Assembly: GCF_023806085.1 (NCBI RefSeq)
Contig: NZ_JAMSLX010000005.1
Span: forward strand, 124,001 to 188,000
Direction of reading: 5' to 3'
DNA: 64,000 bases
From: Hephaestia sp. MAHUQ-44
GTDB lineage: Bacteria; Pseudomonadota; Alphaproteobacteria; Sphingomonadales; Sphingomonadaceae
The notes under the pieces: model-generated
What the model was told of the DNA's origin: nothing
The model's database searches: none
The model's input: the letters and a program-made list of their open reading frames with translations, nothing else
Shown: piece after piece, positions 17,443-26,079 of the stretch
Layout of the letters: the number at the start of each line of letters is the position of its first letter
How positions within the stretch are numbered: position 1 is the stretch's first letter
Program-made: the position numbers and the translations under genes

Positions 17443-18687
17443 ATGACGGCGCTCGCCCCGCCCATGGCGCGGATCGCCGCGATCGATGCCGTGCGCGGGT
17501 TCGCAATACTCGGCATCCTGATCATGAACGTGGTCGGGATGGCGATGCCGGGCGCGGCCTATGACGACCCCCGCGCTTATGGCGGCGCGGCAGGCGTCGA
17601 TCTGATCGCCTGGACGGCGGGGTTCGTGGTTGCCGACGGCAAGATGCGCGGGCTGTTCACGATGCTGTTCGGCGCGTCGATGGCGATCGTCGCCGACCGC
17701 GCCGTCGCGCGCGGGGCGAGCCCGGCGGCGGTCCATTATCAGCGGATGGCGTGGTTGCTCGTGATCGGGCTGATCCACGCTTATGCGATCTGGCACGGCG
17801 ACATTCTGGTCGAATATGCGGTGACCGGCGCGATCCTGTTTTTCGCGATTCGGTGGCGCCCGGCGGCGCTGTTCTACATGGCGCTGGTGTTCTGGGGCAT
17901 CGACATCGCGATGCACGTCGACGGCTGGTGGGCGCTCGACACATTACGGACCGTCGCCGCCCGGCCCGATGCCGCGCCCGAGACGATCGCGCACTGGGTG
18001 CGGCTGTCGGCCCCCGATACGGCGGCGGTCGCGCGCGAGCTGGCCGCCTATCGCGGCGATCTTGCGAGCGTTGCAGCGGCGCGGATGGCCAACGCGCTCG
18101 CGATTCAGCGGATGTTACCGCAATTGCTGATCGAATCGCTGGGCATGGCGGCGCTGGGGATCGGCCTTTACCGCACCGGCTATTTCACGCGCTGGCCGGT
18201 GCAGGTGCATCGTGCGCTGATCGTCGCGGGTGGAATTGCGCTGGGGCTCACCGCGTGGGTGGCGATCGGCACGGCCGATCTCGATCCGGTCGCGATGGCG
18301 CGAGCGAAGGTCGCGAGCCTCGTGCTGCGGCCCGCGATCATGCTGGGCTATGCGAGCGCGCTGATCCTGCTGGTGGCGAACGGGCGGCGCCGCGAACTGG
18401 GCGCGCGGCTGGCGGCGGCGGGGCGGATGGCGCTGACCAATTATCTCGCGTGCAGCATCGTCCTCACCACGATCTTCTACGGCTATGGCGGCGGGCTGTT
18501 CGGCACACTTTCGCGCGCGGCGCTGGTGCCGATCGTGCTCGCGATGTGGGGGCTGATTCTGCTGTGGTCGGCGCCCTGGCTCGCGCATTATCGCTACGGC
18601 CCGATCGAATGGCTGTGGCGCAGCCTGGCGCGTCGCGCGTTGCAACCGATGCGCATTGGCCATAAGGCGCCCCGCAAACGCGACTGA
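17443..18687 (+). CDS. DUF418 domain-containing membrane protein
   Basis: The product has 414 residues and about ten transmembrane helices. It opens RIAAIDAVRGFAILGILIMN, the RI..lD.lRGfALlGIl.vN signature of this family, and contains KMRGLFTMLFGAS and, near the end, AAAGRMALTNYLACSIVLTTIFYGYGGGLFG, the DUF418 region. The family (YeiB-like) is related to acyltransferase/heparan-acetyltransferase folds; function is unknown. It starts 16 bases after purL and may be co-transcribed. Confidence 0.88.
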   Translation: MTALAPPMARIAAIDAVRGFAILGILIMNVVGMAMPGAAYDDPRAYGGAAGVDLIAWTAGFVVADGKMRGLFTMLFGASMAIVADRAVARGASPAAVHYQRMAWLLVIGLIHAYAIWHGDILVEYAVTGAILFFAIRWRPAALFYMALVFWGIDIAMHVDGWWALDTLRTVAARPDAAPETIAHWVRLSAPDTAAVARELAAYRGDLASVAAARMANALAIQRMLPQLLIESLGMAALGIGLYRTGYFTRWPVQVHRALIVAGGIALGLTAWVAIGTADLDPVAMARAKVASLVLRPAIMLGYASALILLVANGRRRELGARLAAAGRMALTNYLACSIVLTTIFYGYGGGLFGTLSRAALVPIVLAMWGLILLWSAPWLAHYRYGPIEWLWRSLARRALQPMRIGHKAPRKRD

Positions 18688-18688
18688 C

Positions 18689-18716
18689 TCGCAATAAGGC
18701 TTGCGAATCACTCGCA
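18689..18716 (+). promoter_or_regulatory. Putative Fur-type iron box upstream of bfd-bfr
   Basis: ttgcgaatcactcgcatt contains a perfect palindrome tgcga-atcac-tcgca (18702-18716), and a second half-turn pair tcgca...tgcga (18689-18706) overlaps it. This matches the general form of alphaproteobacterial and neisserial Fur boxes (tgcgaatnattcgcat). It lies 38-65 bases before the start of the bacterioferritin-associated ferredoxin gene, where iron-dependent control is expected. The assignment is by pattern and context only. Confidence 0.55.
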
Positions 18717-18753
18717 TTAGCCCTAGACGATCGACGACCGAAAGGAGATTCGC

Positions 18754-18948
18754 GTGGTCGTCTGTATCTGTAATGCCCTGCGGGAAGATGACGTGCGCGC
18801 CGCGGCACGCGGCGGTGCGACCAGCGTCTGCCAGGCGTATCGCACGTTCGATCGCCAGCCCAAATGCGGCCAGTGCGCCTGTTTCGCGCGCGAGATCATC
18901 GATGCCGAACACGCCGCGATGGAAAGCGAAATGCGCGCGGCTGCGTAG
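18754..18948 (+). CDS. bfd: Bacterioferritin-associated ferredoxin
   Basis: The product has 64 residues, a [2Fe-2S] BFD-like protein. The four cluster cysteines are Cys4 and Cys6 (CIC) and Cys38 and Cys41 (CGQC), spaced as in the family. It passes electrons to bacterioferritin to release stored iron when iron is short. It starts at GTG six bases after aaaggag. bfr follows 97 bases downstream in the same direction, and a Fur-like palindrome lies just upstream. Confidence 0.94.
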   Translation: MVVCICNALREDDVRAAARGGATSVCQAYRTFDRQPKCGQCACFAREIIDAEHAAMESEMRAAA

Positions 18949-19045
18949 CATTCGCATCAAGGAAAACCGCTGATTTCCGCCATTTTTAAGGTGTCCTTCG
19001 CGGGCGCAATGGCGTAGACTCATGGCCAGTGCACAGGAGGCCATG

Positions 19046-19528
19046 ATGAAGGGCGACCCCAAGGTCATCGATTTTCTGAACGAGGCGCTCAAGAACGAGC
19101 TGACCGCGATCAACCAGTATTTCCTGCATTACCGCATGCTCGATCATTGGGGCGTCAAGCGGCTCGCCAAGTTCGAATATGAAGAATCGATCGACGAGAT
19201 GAAGCATGCCGACATGCTCGCCGAGCGCATCCTGTTTCTCGACGGGCTGCCCAATTTCCAGCTGCTCGGGCGGCTGCGGATCGGCGAGACGGTGGAGGAA
19301 ATCCTCAAGGCCGATCTCGCGCTCGAAATGGATGCGGTGCCCCAGCTCAAGAACGCGATCGAATATTGCGAGCAGGTGCGCGATTACGTCAGCCGCGACC
19401 TGTTCCGGCGTATCCTCTCCAGCGAGGAAGAGCATGTCGATACGCTCGAGACCCAGTTCGAGATGATCGAGCGGATGGGGATCGAGAATTACATCCAGCT
19501 TCAGTCGCGCCCCGCGATCGAGGATTGA
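19046..19528 (+). CDS. bfr: Bacterioferritin
   Basis: The product has 160 residues and forms the 24-subunit haem-containing iron store. Ferroxidase ligands are intact: Glu18, Glu51, His54, Glu94 (ALEMD), and Glu127 and His130 (SEEEHVD). The haem-binding Met52 (IDEMKH) is present. [28 protein letters not shown] is the standard start, and aggagg lies five bases before it. The upstream in-frame ATGs at 19022 and 19043 are therefore not used: the first places the ribosome-binding site inside the gene, and the second is only two bases from it. It pairs with bfd immediately upstream. Confidence 0.96.
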   Translation: MKGDPKVIDFLNEALKNELTAINQYFLHYRMLDHWGVKRLAKFEYEESIDEMKHADMLAERILFLDGLPNFQLLGRLRIGETVEEILKADLALEMDAVPQLKNAIEYCEQVRDYVSRDLFRRILSSEEEHVDTLETQFEMIERMGIENYIQLQSRPAIED

Positions 19529-19570
19529 CTGGCGGCCCTGCCCTCTCAGCGCGAGAGGGCGCAGAGACGC

Positions 19571-19996
19571 TCAGGAATGGCCGAAGCCGCCCGCACGGCG
19601 GCCGAAGCCGTTGCTTTCGTGGCGCTGCATCAGCGGATTCGCCTCGCGTTCGAGCATATCGAGCGTGCGCTCGAACAGCGGGCGAAGCTTGACCACGAGT
19701 TCGAGCGCTTCGCTGGGATTGTCGCGGGTTTCGACGCAATCGCGCGCGATCATCTCGATTCGCTCGGACAATGTGGCGAGCGGCTCAGCCCCGAACTGAT
19801 ATGATTCGCCCTTCAGCGTGTGCGCCGGAATGATGAGCGCCGCCGAATCGCCGCGCCGCATCGCGTCTTCGATCGCCGCGACCGATTTGACGCCATCTTC
19901 GCGGAAATAGCCGAGAATACGCACAAAACTGGCGCCCAGCTCGCTGCGGGCCTCTTGAAAGACCGCCCAATCCACCAGCGAATCCTGTTCGATCAT
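19571..19996 (-). CDS. Hpt (histidine phosphotransfer) domain protein
   Basis: The product has 141 residues. IPAHTLKGESYQFGAEPLATLSERIE carries the phospho-accepting His59 in the usual HxLKG context. The rest is helical, with a Gly/Arg/His-rich tail ending GFGRRAGGFGHS. It should act as a phosphorelay shuttle between a hybrid kinase and a response regulator, but no such partner is adjacent. It lies 3' of der, converging on bfr. ATG 19996 gives the compact domain; an upstream in-frame extension lacks Hpt-like sequence. Confidence 0.85.
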   Translation of the reverse strand: MIEQDSLVDWAVFQEARSELGASFVRILGYFREDGVKSVAAIEDAMRRGDSAALIIPAHTLKGESYQFGAEPLATLSERIEMIARDCVETRDNPSEALELVVKLRPLFERTLDMLEREANPLMQRHESNGFGRRAGGFGHS

Positions 19997-20173
19997 GCTC
20001 GCATCATTCCCCGCGTGGCGCCGCAGCCCCCTGGCAACGCCGCACCCGAATCTAGCCAAAGTGGGTAAACACGCGGTTGACGTGAGAGATCGCCAGAGCG
20101 GGATTCAGCGTTGCCGAATCCGGGCGCGATGCCAGGCGATCAGATCATGCAAGCGCGAGCGCCAAAGATGGCG

Positions 20174-20260
20174 GGTTCGTCCTGAGCCCTTCGAGAGACC
20201 ATGCTAGCTCTGGGCGCCGCCGCAAGAAGAACGGTGCTTCGACAAGCTCAGCACGAACGG
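20174..20260. repeat. Dispersed intergenic palindrome, copy 4, in a 364-base gene-free gap
   Basis: Left arm gttcgtcctgagcccttcga and right arm gaacggtgcttcgacaagct with cagcacgaacgg. The left arm has drifted from the other copies, while the right arm is intact. It lies between the Hpt gene start (19996) and the der stop (20361). Apart from this repeat and the presumed Hpt leader, I see no gene or other structure in that gap. Confidence 0.8.
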
Positions 20261-20360
20261 GCCGTGGGCGGTGATGTCGCGTTGCGGCGCGACTCTGGGT
20301 TATCGTTTGTTTGCCGTGGCTTCCGGGTTGCCAGATGATTCCATCGGGCTCGACGCCACT

Positions 20361-21740
20361 CTAGCCGCCGAACGGATTCTTGGGCGCACGCAGCGTCAGC
20401 CGGATCGGGACCGCGCCGAAGCCGAGATCGCGGCGAATGCCGTTGATCAGATAGCGCTGGTAGCTGTCGGGGAGTTGATCGACGCGGGTACCGAACAGCA
20501 CGAAGCCGGGCGGGCGCGTCTTGGCCTGCGTCAGATAGCGCAGCTTGATCCGCTTGCCGCCGGGCGCGGGCGGCGGATTGGCCTCGATCGCGCGCTCGAA
20601 CCAGCGGTTGAGTTCGCCGGTACCGATCCGCCGCGACCATGATTCGCGGGTCTCGAACGCGACCTTGACCAGCGTATCGATGCCCTTGCCGGTCGCCCCC
20701 GAGACGGTGAGCAGCGGAATGCCCTTGACCTGTGCCAGCCCCTCCTCAAGCGCGCCGCGCACGCCGTTGAACAGCGACGACGCATTCTCGGCGATATCCC
20801 ATTTGTTGAGCGCGATCACGAGCGCGCGGCCTTCCTCGAGCACGTTCGCGGCGATCTTGAGATCCTGCACCTCGAGCCCGCGGGTCGCATCGAGCAGCAG
20901 CACCACGACCTCGGCGAAATCGATCGCGTGGAGCGCATCCGACACCGAGAGCTTTTCGAGCTTGTCCTGCACGCGTGCGCGCTTGCGCATCCCCGCGGTG
21001 TCGATCAGCCGCACCTCGCGCATCCCGCCCTCGGGCCCGCTCTCCGGATCGTGCCACTGCCAGTCGATCGCGATCGAATCGCGGGTGATTCCCGCCTCGG
21101 GGCCGGTGATCAGCCGATCCTCGCCCAGCATCCGGTTGATGAGGGTCGACTTTCCCGCATTGGGGCGCCCGACGATCGCGAGCTTGAGCGGGCTGTCGAG
21201 ACTTTCCGGGTCGGCATCGTCGTCATCGATCGGCGTCTTGCCGTCGAGATGCGGCAGCAGCGCCTCGAACAGATCGGCCATCCCCTCGCCGTGTTCGGCC
21301 GAGAGCTGCACCGGATCGCCGAAGCCGAGCGCCATCGCTTCGTAGACCCCCGCTTCGCCGGCGCGCCCTTCGGCCTTGTTGGCGACGAGCACGATCGGGG
21401 TTTTCGCACCGCGCAGCCAGCGGGCGATTTCCTCGTCGAGCGGGACGATTCCCGCCCGCGCATCGACCAGGAACAGCGCGACATCGGCCTGGCGCACCGC
21501 CGCCTCGGTCTGCACGCGCATCCGCCCCGGCAGCGTTGCCGCATCCTCATCCTCGTAACCGGCGGTGTCGATGATGCGGAAATCGAGCCCGATCAGGCTC
21601 GCATCGCCCTCACGCCGATCGCGCGTGACGCCGGGCTGGTCGTCGACCAGCGCAAGCTTCTTGCCGACGAGCCGGTTGAACAGCGTCGACTTGCCGACAT
21701 TGGGGCGGCCGATGATGGCAACGGTGGGGAGCCTGGACAT
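20361..21740 (-). CDS. der: Ribosome biogenesis GTPase Der (EngA)
   Basis: The product has 459 residues and two tandem GTPase domains: GRPNVGKS at 11-18 with DTAGYED, and GRPNAGKS near 190 with DTAGMRKR. NKAE and NKWD are the base-recognition motifs. The C-terminal KH-like domain contains RYLTQAKTRPPGFVLFGTR. Der is essential for 50S subunit maturation. An acidic stretch DDDDADPE links the two G domains. Its order downstream of a TPR protein and bamB is the same as the yfgM-bamB-der string of gammaproteobacteria. Confidence 0.97.
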   Translation of the reverse strand: MSRLPTVAIIGRPNVGKSTLFNRLVGKKLALVDDQPGVTRDRREGDASLIGLDFRIIDTAGYEDEDAATLPGRMRVQTEAAVRQADVALFLVDARAGIVPLDEEIARWLRGAKTPIVLVANKAEGRAGEAGVYEAMALGFGDPVQLSAEHGEGMADLFEALLPHLDGKTPIDDDDADPESLDSPLKLAIVGRPNAGKSTLINRMLGEDRLITGPEAGITRDSIAIDWQWHDPESGPEGGMREVRLIDTAGMRKRARVQDKLEKLSVSDALHAIDFAEVVVLLLDATRGLEVQDLKIAANVLEEGRALVIALNKWDIAENASSLFNGVRGALEEGLAQVKGIPLLTVSGATGKGIDTLVKVAFETRESWSRRIGTGELNRWFERAIEANPPPAPGGKRIKLRYLTQAKTRPPGFVLFGTRVDQLPDSYQRYLINGIRRDLGFGAVPIRLTLRAPKNPFGG

Positions 21741-21872
21741 GCGTGCCTTCTAGCGTGTGTGGGGCGTAAGGCGAAACCGTGCTCCTGCGACAGCAGCAGC
21801 ACGGAATCGCGAACGTGAGCGAATGTGCCCCGTACGCCTGCCTAGACCGGAGCACTGATCTGACAGCCAGCC

Positions 21873-23195
21873 CTAGCGGAAAGCCGAGATGCGGCCCGAA
21901 TGATCGAGGATGTAGAGCGTGTTGCTCGCCACCACGGGGGAAAGCGTGATCGCGTCGCCGACCGCCATCCGGCCGATTTCCTCGCCCGTCTGCGGCGAGG
22001 CGAACACCACATCACCCTCGCTGTTGCCAAGGATGAGACGATTGCCCGCGAGCACCGGGCCGGTCCAGGTGATCAGCCCCTTGCTCTTCTTCTCGTTCTT
22101 GAAGTGGCGGAGCTGGTGGAGCCAGCGAATCTTGCCGCTGCCGCTCGACAGCGCGATCAGCCGGGCATCGTCGGTGACGACGAACACCCATTCGCCCACC
22201 ACCCACGGCGTGGCAATGCCCGCGAAATCCTGTTCCCACAGCCGCTGACCGGTATCGAGCTGGATCGCGACCATGCGCCCACCCTGCCCGACCGCGTAGA
22301 CACGGCCCCGATCGATCACCGGATCGGCATCGATATCGGCAAGCGACGACACCGAGGTCGAGATCGTCGTGCGCGACAACGCATCCTGCCACAAGGTGCG
22401 GCCGTTCTCGTAGCGATAGGCATTGAGTTCGCCCGACGAGAAGCCCGCGACGATGCTGCCCTGCGCCACCGCCGGCGCGGCGACGCCGAACACGCCCTGC
22501 GATTCGAGCGAGGCGCTTTCGGTCCAGGCGATTTTGCCGGTCGCCTGCGACAGCGCGTAGAGCTGATTGTCCTGGCTGAGCACATAGACATTGCCGTTGC
22601 CGATCGACGGCGCCCCGCGCAGCGGCCCGCCCGGACGTGCCCGCCAGACCTCGGTGCCGTCGGTCGCCTTGAGCGCGACGACATCGCCGAGCCCGTCCGT
22701 GGCATAGAGCGTGCCGTTATCGACGCTGACGCCGCCGCCGAAGCGCGCGCTGGCGTTCTGGTCGCCGGTCGCGATCTGGCGTTTCCAAAGCAGGGCGCCA
22801 TTATCGGCCGAGAACGCATGGACGACCGCGTTGACGTCGATCGCGTAGACGCGGCCATCGGCCACCGCGGGCGACGCGGCGAGACGCTGGCGGTTCGATC
22901 CGCCCTCGATCTGCGCGGTCCAGGCGCGCGCCAGCGAGCCGCCGAGCGCGAGATGCCCCATCGATTTGGCCGCGTTGCCGCCCGGCTGGCTCCACGCCGC
23001 ATTGGCGGCGGGCGCCGGCAGCAGCACCTCGACCCCCTGCAAGGCGGCATCGGGCGAGACATTGTCTTCGGTAACGAGGATCGGCACGCGATCGCCGACG
23101 GTCGGCGTCTTTTTACCGCCGCCCTTGAAAATCCCGCAGCCACTGAGCGCGAGCAGCGCCATCGCCACGGCGGGCGCCTTCATCCGCTTGATCAT
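21873..23195 (-). CDS. bamB: Outer membrane protein assembly factor BamB
   Basis: The product has 440 residues. The signal ends LLALSGC with lipidated Cys20. The rest is a PQQ-like beta-propeller with repeated blades such as GRVYAIDVNAVVHAFSADNGALLWKRQI, GTLYATDGLGDVVALKATDGTEVWRA and NQLYALSQATGKIAW. BamB is an outer-membrane lipoprotein of the BAM complex that assists folding of beta-barrel proteins. Its ATG overlaps the stop of the TPR gene by four bases, so the two are coupled. der follows after 132 bases. Confidence 0.93.
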   Translation of the reverse strand: MIKRMKAPAVAMALLALSGCGIFKGGGKKTPTVGDRVPILVTEDNVSPDAALQGVEVLLPAPAANAAWSQPGGNAAKSMGHLALGGSLARAWTAQIEGGSNRQRLAASPAVADGRVYAIDVNAVVHAFSADNGALLWKRQIATGDQNASARFGGGVSVDNGTLYATDGLGDVVALKATDGTEVWRARPGGPLRGAPSIGNGNVYVLSQDNQLYALSQATGKIAWTESASLESQGVFGVAAPAVAQGSIVAGFSSGELNAYRYENGRTLWQDALSRTTISTSVSSLADIDADPVIDRGRVYAVGQGGRMVAIQLDTGQRLWEQDFAGIATPWVVGEWVFVVTDDARLIALSSGSGKIRWLHQLRHFKNEKKSKGLITWTGPVLAGNRLILGNSEGDVVFASPQTGEEIGRMAVGDAITLSPVVASNTLYILDHSGRISAFR

Positions 23196-23893
23196 TGCGC
23201 TGCCTTGTCCTCGTTCTGATCGACCGCATCCACCCCTAGAGTCCCCGACATCTGAACCGCACGTTGACGGATCGATTCGGGGACGTGCTCGGTCGCGGCG
23301 ATCTCGCCGAACAATTTACCCGCAAGATCGGCCCGGCCCTGACGAAGATGGGCGAGCGCGACCATTTCGCCCGCGCTGCCGATCCACGGGCTGCCCTTCA
23401 CCGCCAGCCCGCGCAGACGGTTGATGACCACTTCGGGCTTGAGCGAATCATATTCGGCCGCCGTCTGGCGAATCAGCGCGAGATCGCGAAACGCCGCGGC
23501 CAGCTTCTGGTCCTGCGCGATGCTCGCGAACTTGGCGGCCGCGCCCTTGAGATCGTTCTTCTGAAGCAGGATATCGGCCTCGGTGAAGCGCGCCATCGCG
23601 CGGTAGCCGGGGGTATTCGACTCCGCGAGCGGGCCGAGCTGTTTCGCCGCGTCGCCGACCTTGTTCGCACCGAGCGACTCGATCGCCTGCTGGAACTGCT
23701 CGCCTTCGACCCCGGCGGCCTGTTCCTGATGGTGCCGCCAGTAGAGATACCCGCCGAGCGCCAGCAGCACGGCGACGATGCCGACGATGATCCATACGCC
23801 GAAACGGCGTGCGAATTCGGCCATTTCGTCGCGGCGAAGCTCCTCATCCACCTCGCGGAAGAAAACCTCGTTGGTCGGGGGCTGGGACGCCAA
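23192..23893 (-). CDS. YfgM-like TPR membrane protein
   Basis: The product has 233 residues. The N-terminal cytoplasmic part (NEVFFREVDEELRRDEMAEFARRFG) is followed by one transmembrane helix at about 33-51 and a periplasmic helical repeat region with TPR-like pairs (FTEADILLQKNDLKGAAAKFASIA, LAHLRQGRADLAGKLFGEIA). This is the layout of YfgM, a SecYEG-associated ancillary protein linked to periplasmic chaperones. The gene overlaps bamB by four bases, and the yfgM-bamB-der order is conserved. Confidence 0.85.
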   Translation of the reverse strand: MASQPPTNEVFFREVDEELRRDEMAEFARRFGVWIIVGIVAVLLALGGYLYWRHHQEQAAGVEGEQFQQAIESLGANKVGDAAKQLGPLAESNTPGYRAMARFTEADILLQKNDLKGAAAKFASIAQDQKLAAAFRDLALIRQTAAEYDSLKPEVVINRLRGLAVKGSPWIGSAGEMVALAHLRQGRADLAGKLFGEIAATEHVPESIRQRAVQMSGTLGVDAVDQNEDKAAQ

Positions 23894-23959
23894 AGGGGGA
23901 CTCCTAGATCATCGGAAAGGCGCGGACATTAACCGCGCAACAGGCGAAACGGAAGCGAC

Positions 23960-24823
23960 TCAATCCTTCGCCGCATAGGTCTGTTCGGCGCCGGGAAAGG
24001 CACGCGACCGGACATCGCTCGCATAGGCCTCGACCGCCGCCGAAATGCGGCCCGCCATGTCGTCGAAGCGCTTCACGAAGCGCGGGGTGCGCTCGAACAG
24101 GCCGAGCATATCCTCGGCGACGAGCACCTGCCCGTCGCATTGCGCCGAGGCGCCGATGCCGATGGTGGGACAATCCACGCCGCGCGTCAGCGCGACCGCG
24201 ATCGGTTCGACCACGCCTTCGACGACGATGCTGAACGCCCCCGCCGCGGCGATCGCCTTGCCGTCGTCGATGATCTTCGAGGCTTCTTCCTGGGTACGGC
24301 CGCGCGCGCCATAGCCGCCCAGCACGTTCACCGCCTGCGGAGTGAGGCCGACATGCCCCATCACCGGAATGCCGCGTTCGGTGAGGAAGCGGACGGTATC
24401 AGCCATCGCCGTGCCGCCTTCCATCTTCACCGCCGCCGCGCCGGTCTGCTTCATCAGCCACGACGCATGCTCGAACGCCTGCGTGGGCGACGCCTCGTAG
24501 CTGCCGAACGGCATGTCGACGACGATCAGGCTATGATAGCTGCCGCGCACCACCGCGCTCCCGTGCGCCGCCATCATCTCCAGCGTCACCGGCACCGTCG
24601 AGGGCAGCCCGTAGATGACCTGGCCGAGGCTGTCGCCGACCAGCAGCATATCGCAATGCGGATCGAGCAATTGCGCCATCGGCGCGGTGTAGGCGGTAAG
24701 CATCACCAGCGGCGCGCCCGCCGCCTTGCGCTTGCGGATCGCCGGCACCGTCATCCGCTTCATCGGCGCGGAGACCGGCGTCGCCCGGCTGGTCGAGGTG
24801 TCGATCGTGTAGGTGGTGGACAT
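23960..24823 (-). CDS. panB: 3-methyl-2-oxobutanoate hydroxymethyltransferase
   Basis: The product has 287 residues. It transfers a hydroxymethyl group from methylene-tetrahydrofolate to ketoisovalerate in the first step of pantothenate synthesis. [30 protein letters not shown] (Mg-binding Asp), [17 protein letters not shown] and [11 protein letters not shown] are the family motifs in order. The first 20 residues ([20 protein letters not shown]) are an extension relative to the E. coli enzyme. No panC gene is adjacent. It diverges from the membrane-protein/XRE operon at 24949. Confidence 0.96.
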   Translation of the reverse strand: MSTTYTIDTSTSRATPVSAPMKRMTVPAIRKRKAAGAPLVMLTAYTAPMAQLLDPHCDMLLVGDSLGQVIYGLPSTVPVTLEMMAAHGSAVVRGSYHSLIVVDMPFGSYEASPTQAFEHASWLMKQTGAAAVKMEGGTAMADTVRFLTERGIPVMGHVGLTPQAVNVLGGYGARGRTQEEASKIIDDGKAIAAAGAFSIVVEGVVEPIAVALTRGVDCPTIGIGASAQCDGQVLVAEDMLGLFERTPRFVKRFDDMAGRISAAVEAYASDVRSRAFPGAEQTYAAKD

Positions 24824-24887
24824 CGGCCCGGCTGTAGACGCTGCATGGCGCCGCGCCAAGGCGAACCGCCGGATGCGTTCATAACAA

Positions 24888-24916
24888 TTGACATGATGTT
24901 AGATTTATTTTACATA
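24888..24916 (+). promoter_or_regulatory. AT-rich promoter with overlapping palindromic operator candidate
   Basis: ttgaca (24888-24893) is a perfect -35 box; 17 bases later tacata (24911-24916) is a weak -10. Over the spacer and -10 lies tgttagatttattttaca (24897-24914), an 18-base imperfect palindrome matching its own reverse complement at 12 of 18 positions. This AT-rich stretch stands out in a high-GC genome. It precedes a three-gene operon that ends with an XRE regulator, so autoregulation through this site is a reasonable inference. Confidence 0.5.
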
Positions 24917-24948
24917 GAGTCGTGTTTATTCGACATGAAAGTCCGATC

Positions 24949-25377
24949 ATGGCATTTCGTGAAAAGCTCGCCTGGACGCTGCTCACCACCAATGCGGTGG
25001 GCTATGCAGTCTATCTGTACATCGTCGCGGGCATCACCACCGCGCTCGGCTGGGACGCGCCGGTACGCGCGATCATCCCGGCACTGATCGGGATGATCGT
25101 GTGGGAGACGATCCTTGCGATCGTCGGCGCGTCGGCGGCGGCGCTATCGGCGCCGAAGGAATCCTACGCCCCCGCCGACGAGCGCGACCGCGCGGTCGCC
25201 CGCCATGCCGCGGCGCGCGCTTATGGCCTGCTCTCCACCGGCATCGGCGTGACGATCGTGCTCGTGCTGATCGGCATGAGCCTGTTCAAGATCGTCAACC
25301 TGCTGCTGGGCCTCCTCGTTCTCGCCGAGATCCTTCGCTATGGCGGCGAGGCCTGGCATTACCGGAAGGGCTATTGA
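24949..25377 (+). CDS. Membrane protein, DUF2178-like, paralogue A
   Basis: The product has 142 residues and four predicted transmembrane helices (about 8-32, 40-64, 93-112 and 114-130). Between helices 2 and 3 is a cytoplasmic segment with PADERDRAVARHAAARAYG. The DERDR.ia...a pattern resembles DUF2178-type membrane proteins that often sit beside small XRE regulators. Its opening MAFREKLAW aligns with MAYREKTNW in the next gene, so the two are paralogues. The gap to that gene is three bases. The start could instead be GTG 24922. Function is unknown. Confidence 0.75.
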   Translation: MAFREKLAWTLLTTNAVGYAVYLYIVAGITTALGWDAPVRAIIPALIGMIVWETILAIVGASAAALSAPKESYAPADERDRAVARHAAARAYGLLSTGIGVTIVLVLIGMSLFKIVNLLLGLLVLAEILRYGGEAWHYRKGY

Positions 25378-25380
25378 GCC

Positions 25381-25842
25381 ATGGCAGTTCCCCTTCGCGC
25401 GCGCGGCGACATGCTCGACATGGCCTATCGCGAAAAGACCAACTGGCTGACGCTGATCGCGATGGTGATCGCTTATACCGTCTATTTCTCGATCGTGCTG
25501 CCCCGCGGGACGGCATTGTCACTGCTTCAGACGCTCTGGTTGTTCGCGCAGGTGACGATCACGCAAGCGGTGGTCGTCATCATCGGCAACATCGTGCTGG
25601 CGGCCCGGACCGACAAGCGTGCGCGCGTCGCCGACGAACGCGACCGGGCGATCGCCCGCCGGGGCGCCACGAGCGGCTATTACACTTTGCTGGTCGGGAT
25701 GATCCTGGTCGGCGTGGTCGCGCCGTTCGACGACCTGCCGCGCACCACCCTGCTCAACTATGCCTTATTGTGGATCGTGATCGCCGAGGCCGTCCGGCTG
25801 ACGACGATCGTATCGAGCTATCGGCGCGGCTGGCATGGCTAA
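25381..25842 (+). CDS. Membrane protein, DUF2178-like, paralogue B
   Basis: The product has 153 residues and four predicted helices, with RVADERDRAIARRGATSGYY between the second and third, mirroring paralogue A. An ATG 39 bases downstream (MAYREKTNW) would align exactly with the start of A, but ggaaggg lies upstream of the first ATG, so the longer form is preferred. Its last eight bases overlap the XRE gene. The pair could form a heteromeric membrane complex; that is inference. Function is unknown. Confidence 0.75.
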   Translation: MAVPLRARGDMLDMAYREKTNWLTLIAMVIAYTVYFSIVLPRGTALSLLQTLWLFAQVTITQAVVVIIGNIVLAARTDKRARVADERDRAIARRGATSGYYTLLVGMILVGVVAPFDDLPRTTLLNYALLWIVIAEAVRLTTIVSSYRRGWHG

Positions 25843-26050
25843 GCCCCCGATCGCCAACGACATTCGTACACTGCGCTTCCTTGCCGGCGAAATGACGCAG
25901 GCCGAACTGGGCGACCGGATCGGCGTGACGCGCCAGACGATCGCCGCGATCGAGGCAGGCAAATATTCGCCCACGCTCGAAGCCGCGTTCCGGATCGCGC
26001 GCGTGTTCGGCAAGCCGCTGGAGGAAGTGTTCCGCTGGGAAGGGGAATGA
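25835..26050 (+). CDS. Small XRE-family transcriptional regulator
   Basis: The product has 71 residues and is almost entirely a Cro/C1 helix-turn-helix: NDIRTLRFLAGEMTQAELGDRIGVTRQTIAAIEAGKYSPTLEAAFRIARVFGKPLEEVFRWEG. Such minimal YozG-like regulators usually sit next to membrane-protein genes of the kind seen here. It overlaps the upstream gene by eight bases (translational coupling) and is the last gene of the operon. The palindrome at 24897-24914 is a candidate binding site. Confidence 0.9.
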   Translation: MAKPPIANDIRTLRFLAGEMTQAELGDRIGVTRQTIAAIEAGKYSPTLEAAFRIARVFGKPLEEVFRWEGE

Positions 26051-26079
26051 AGGGATAACGGGGCGGCGGCGCCTCACAT

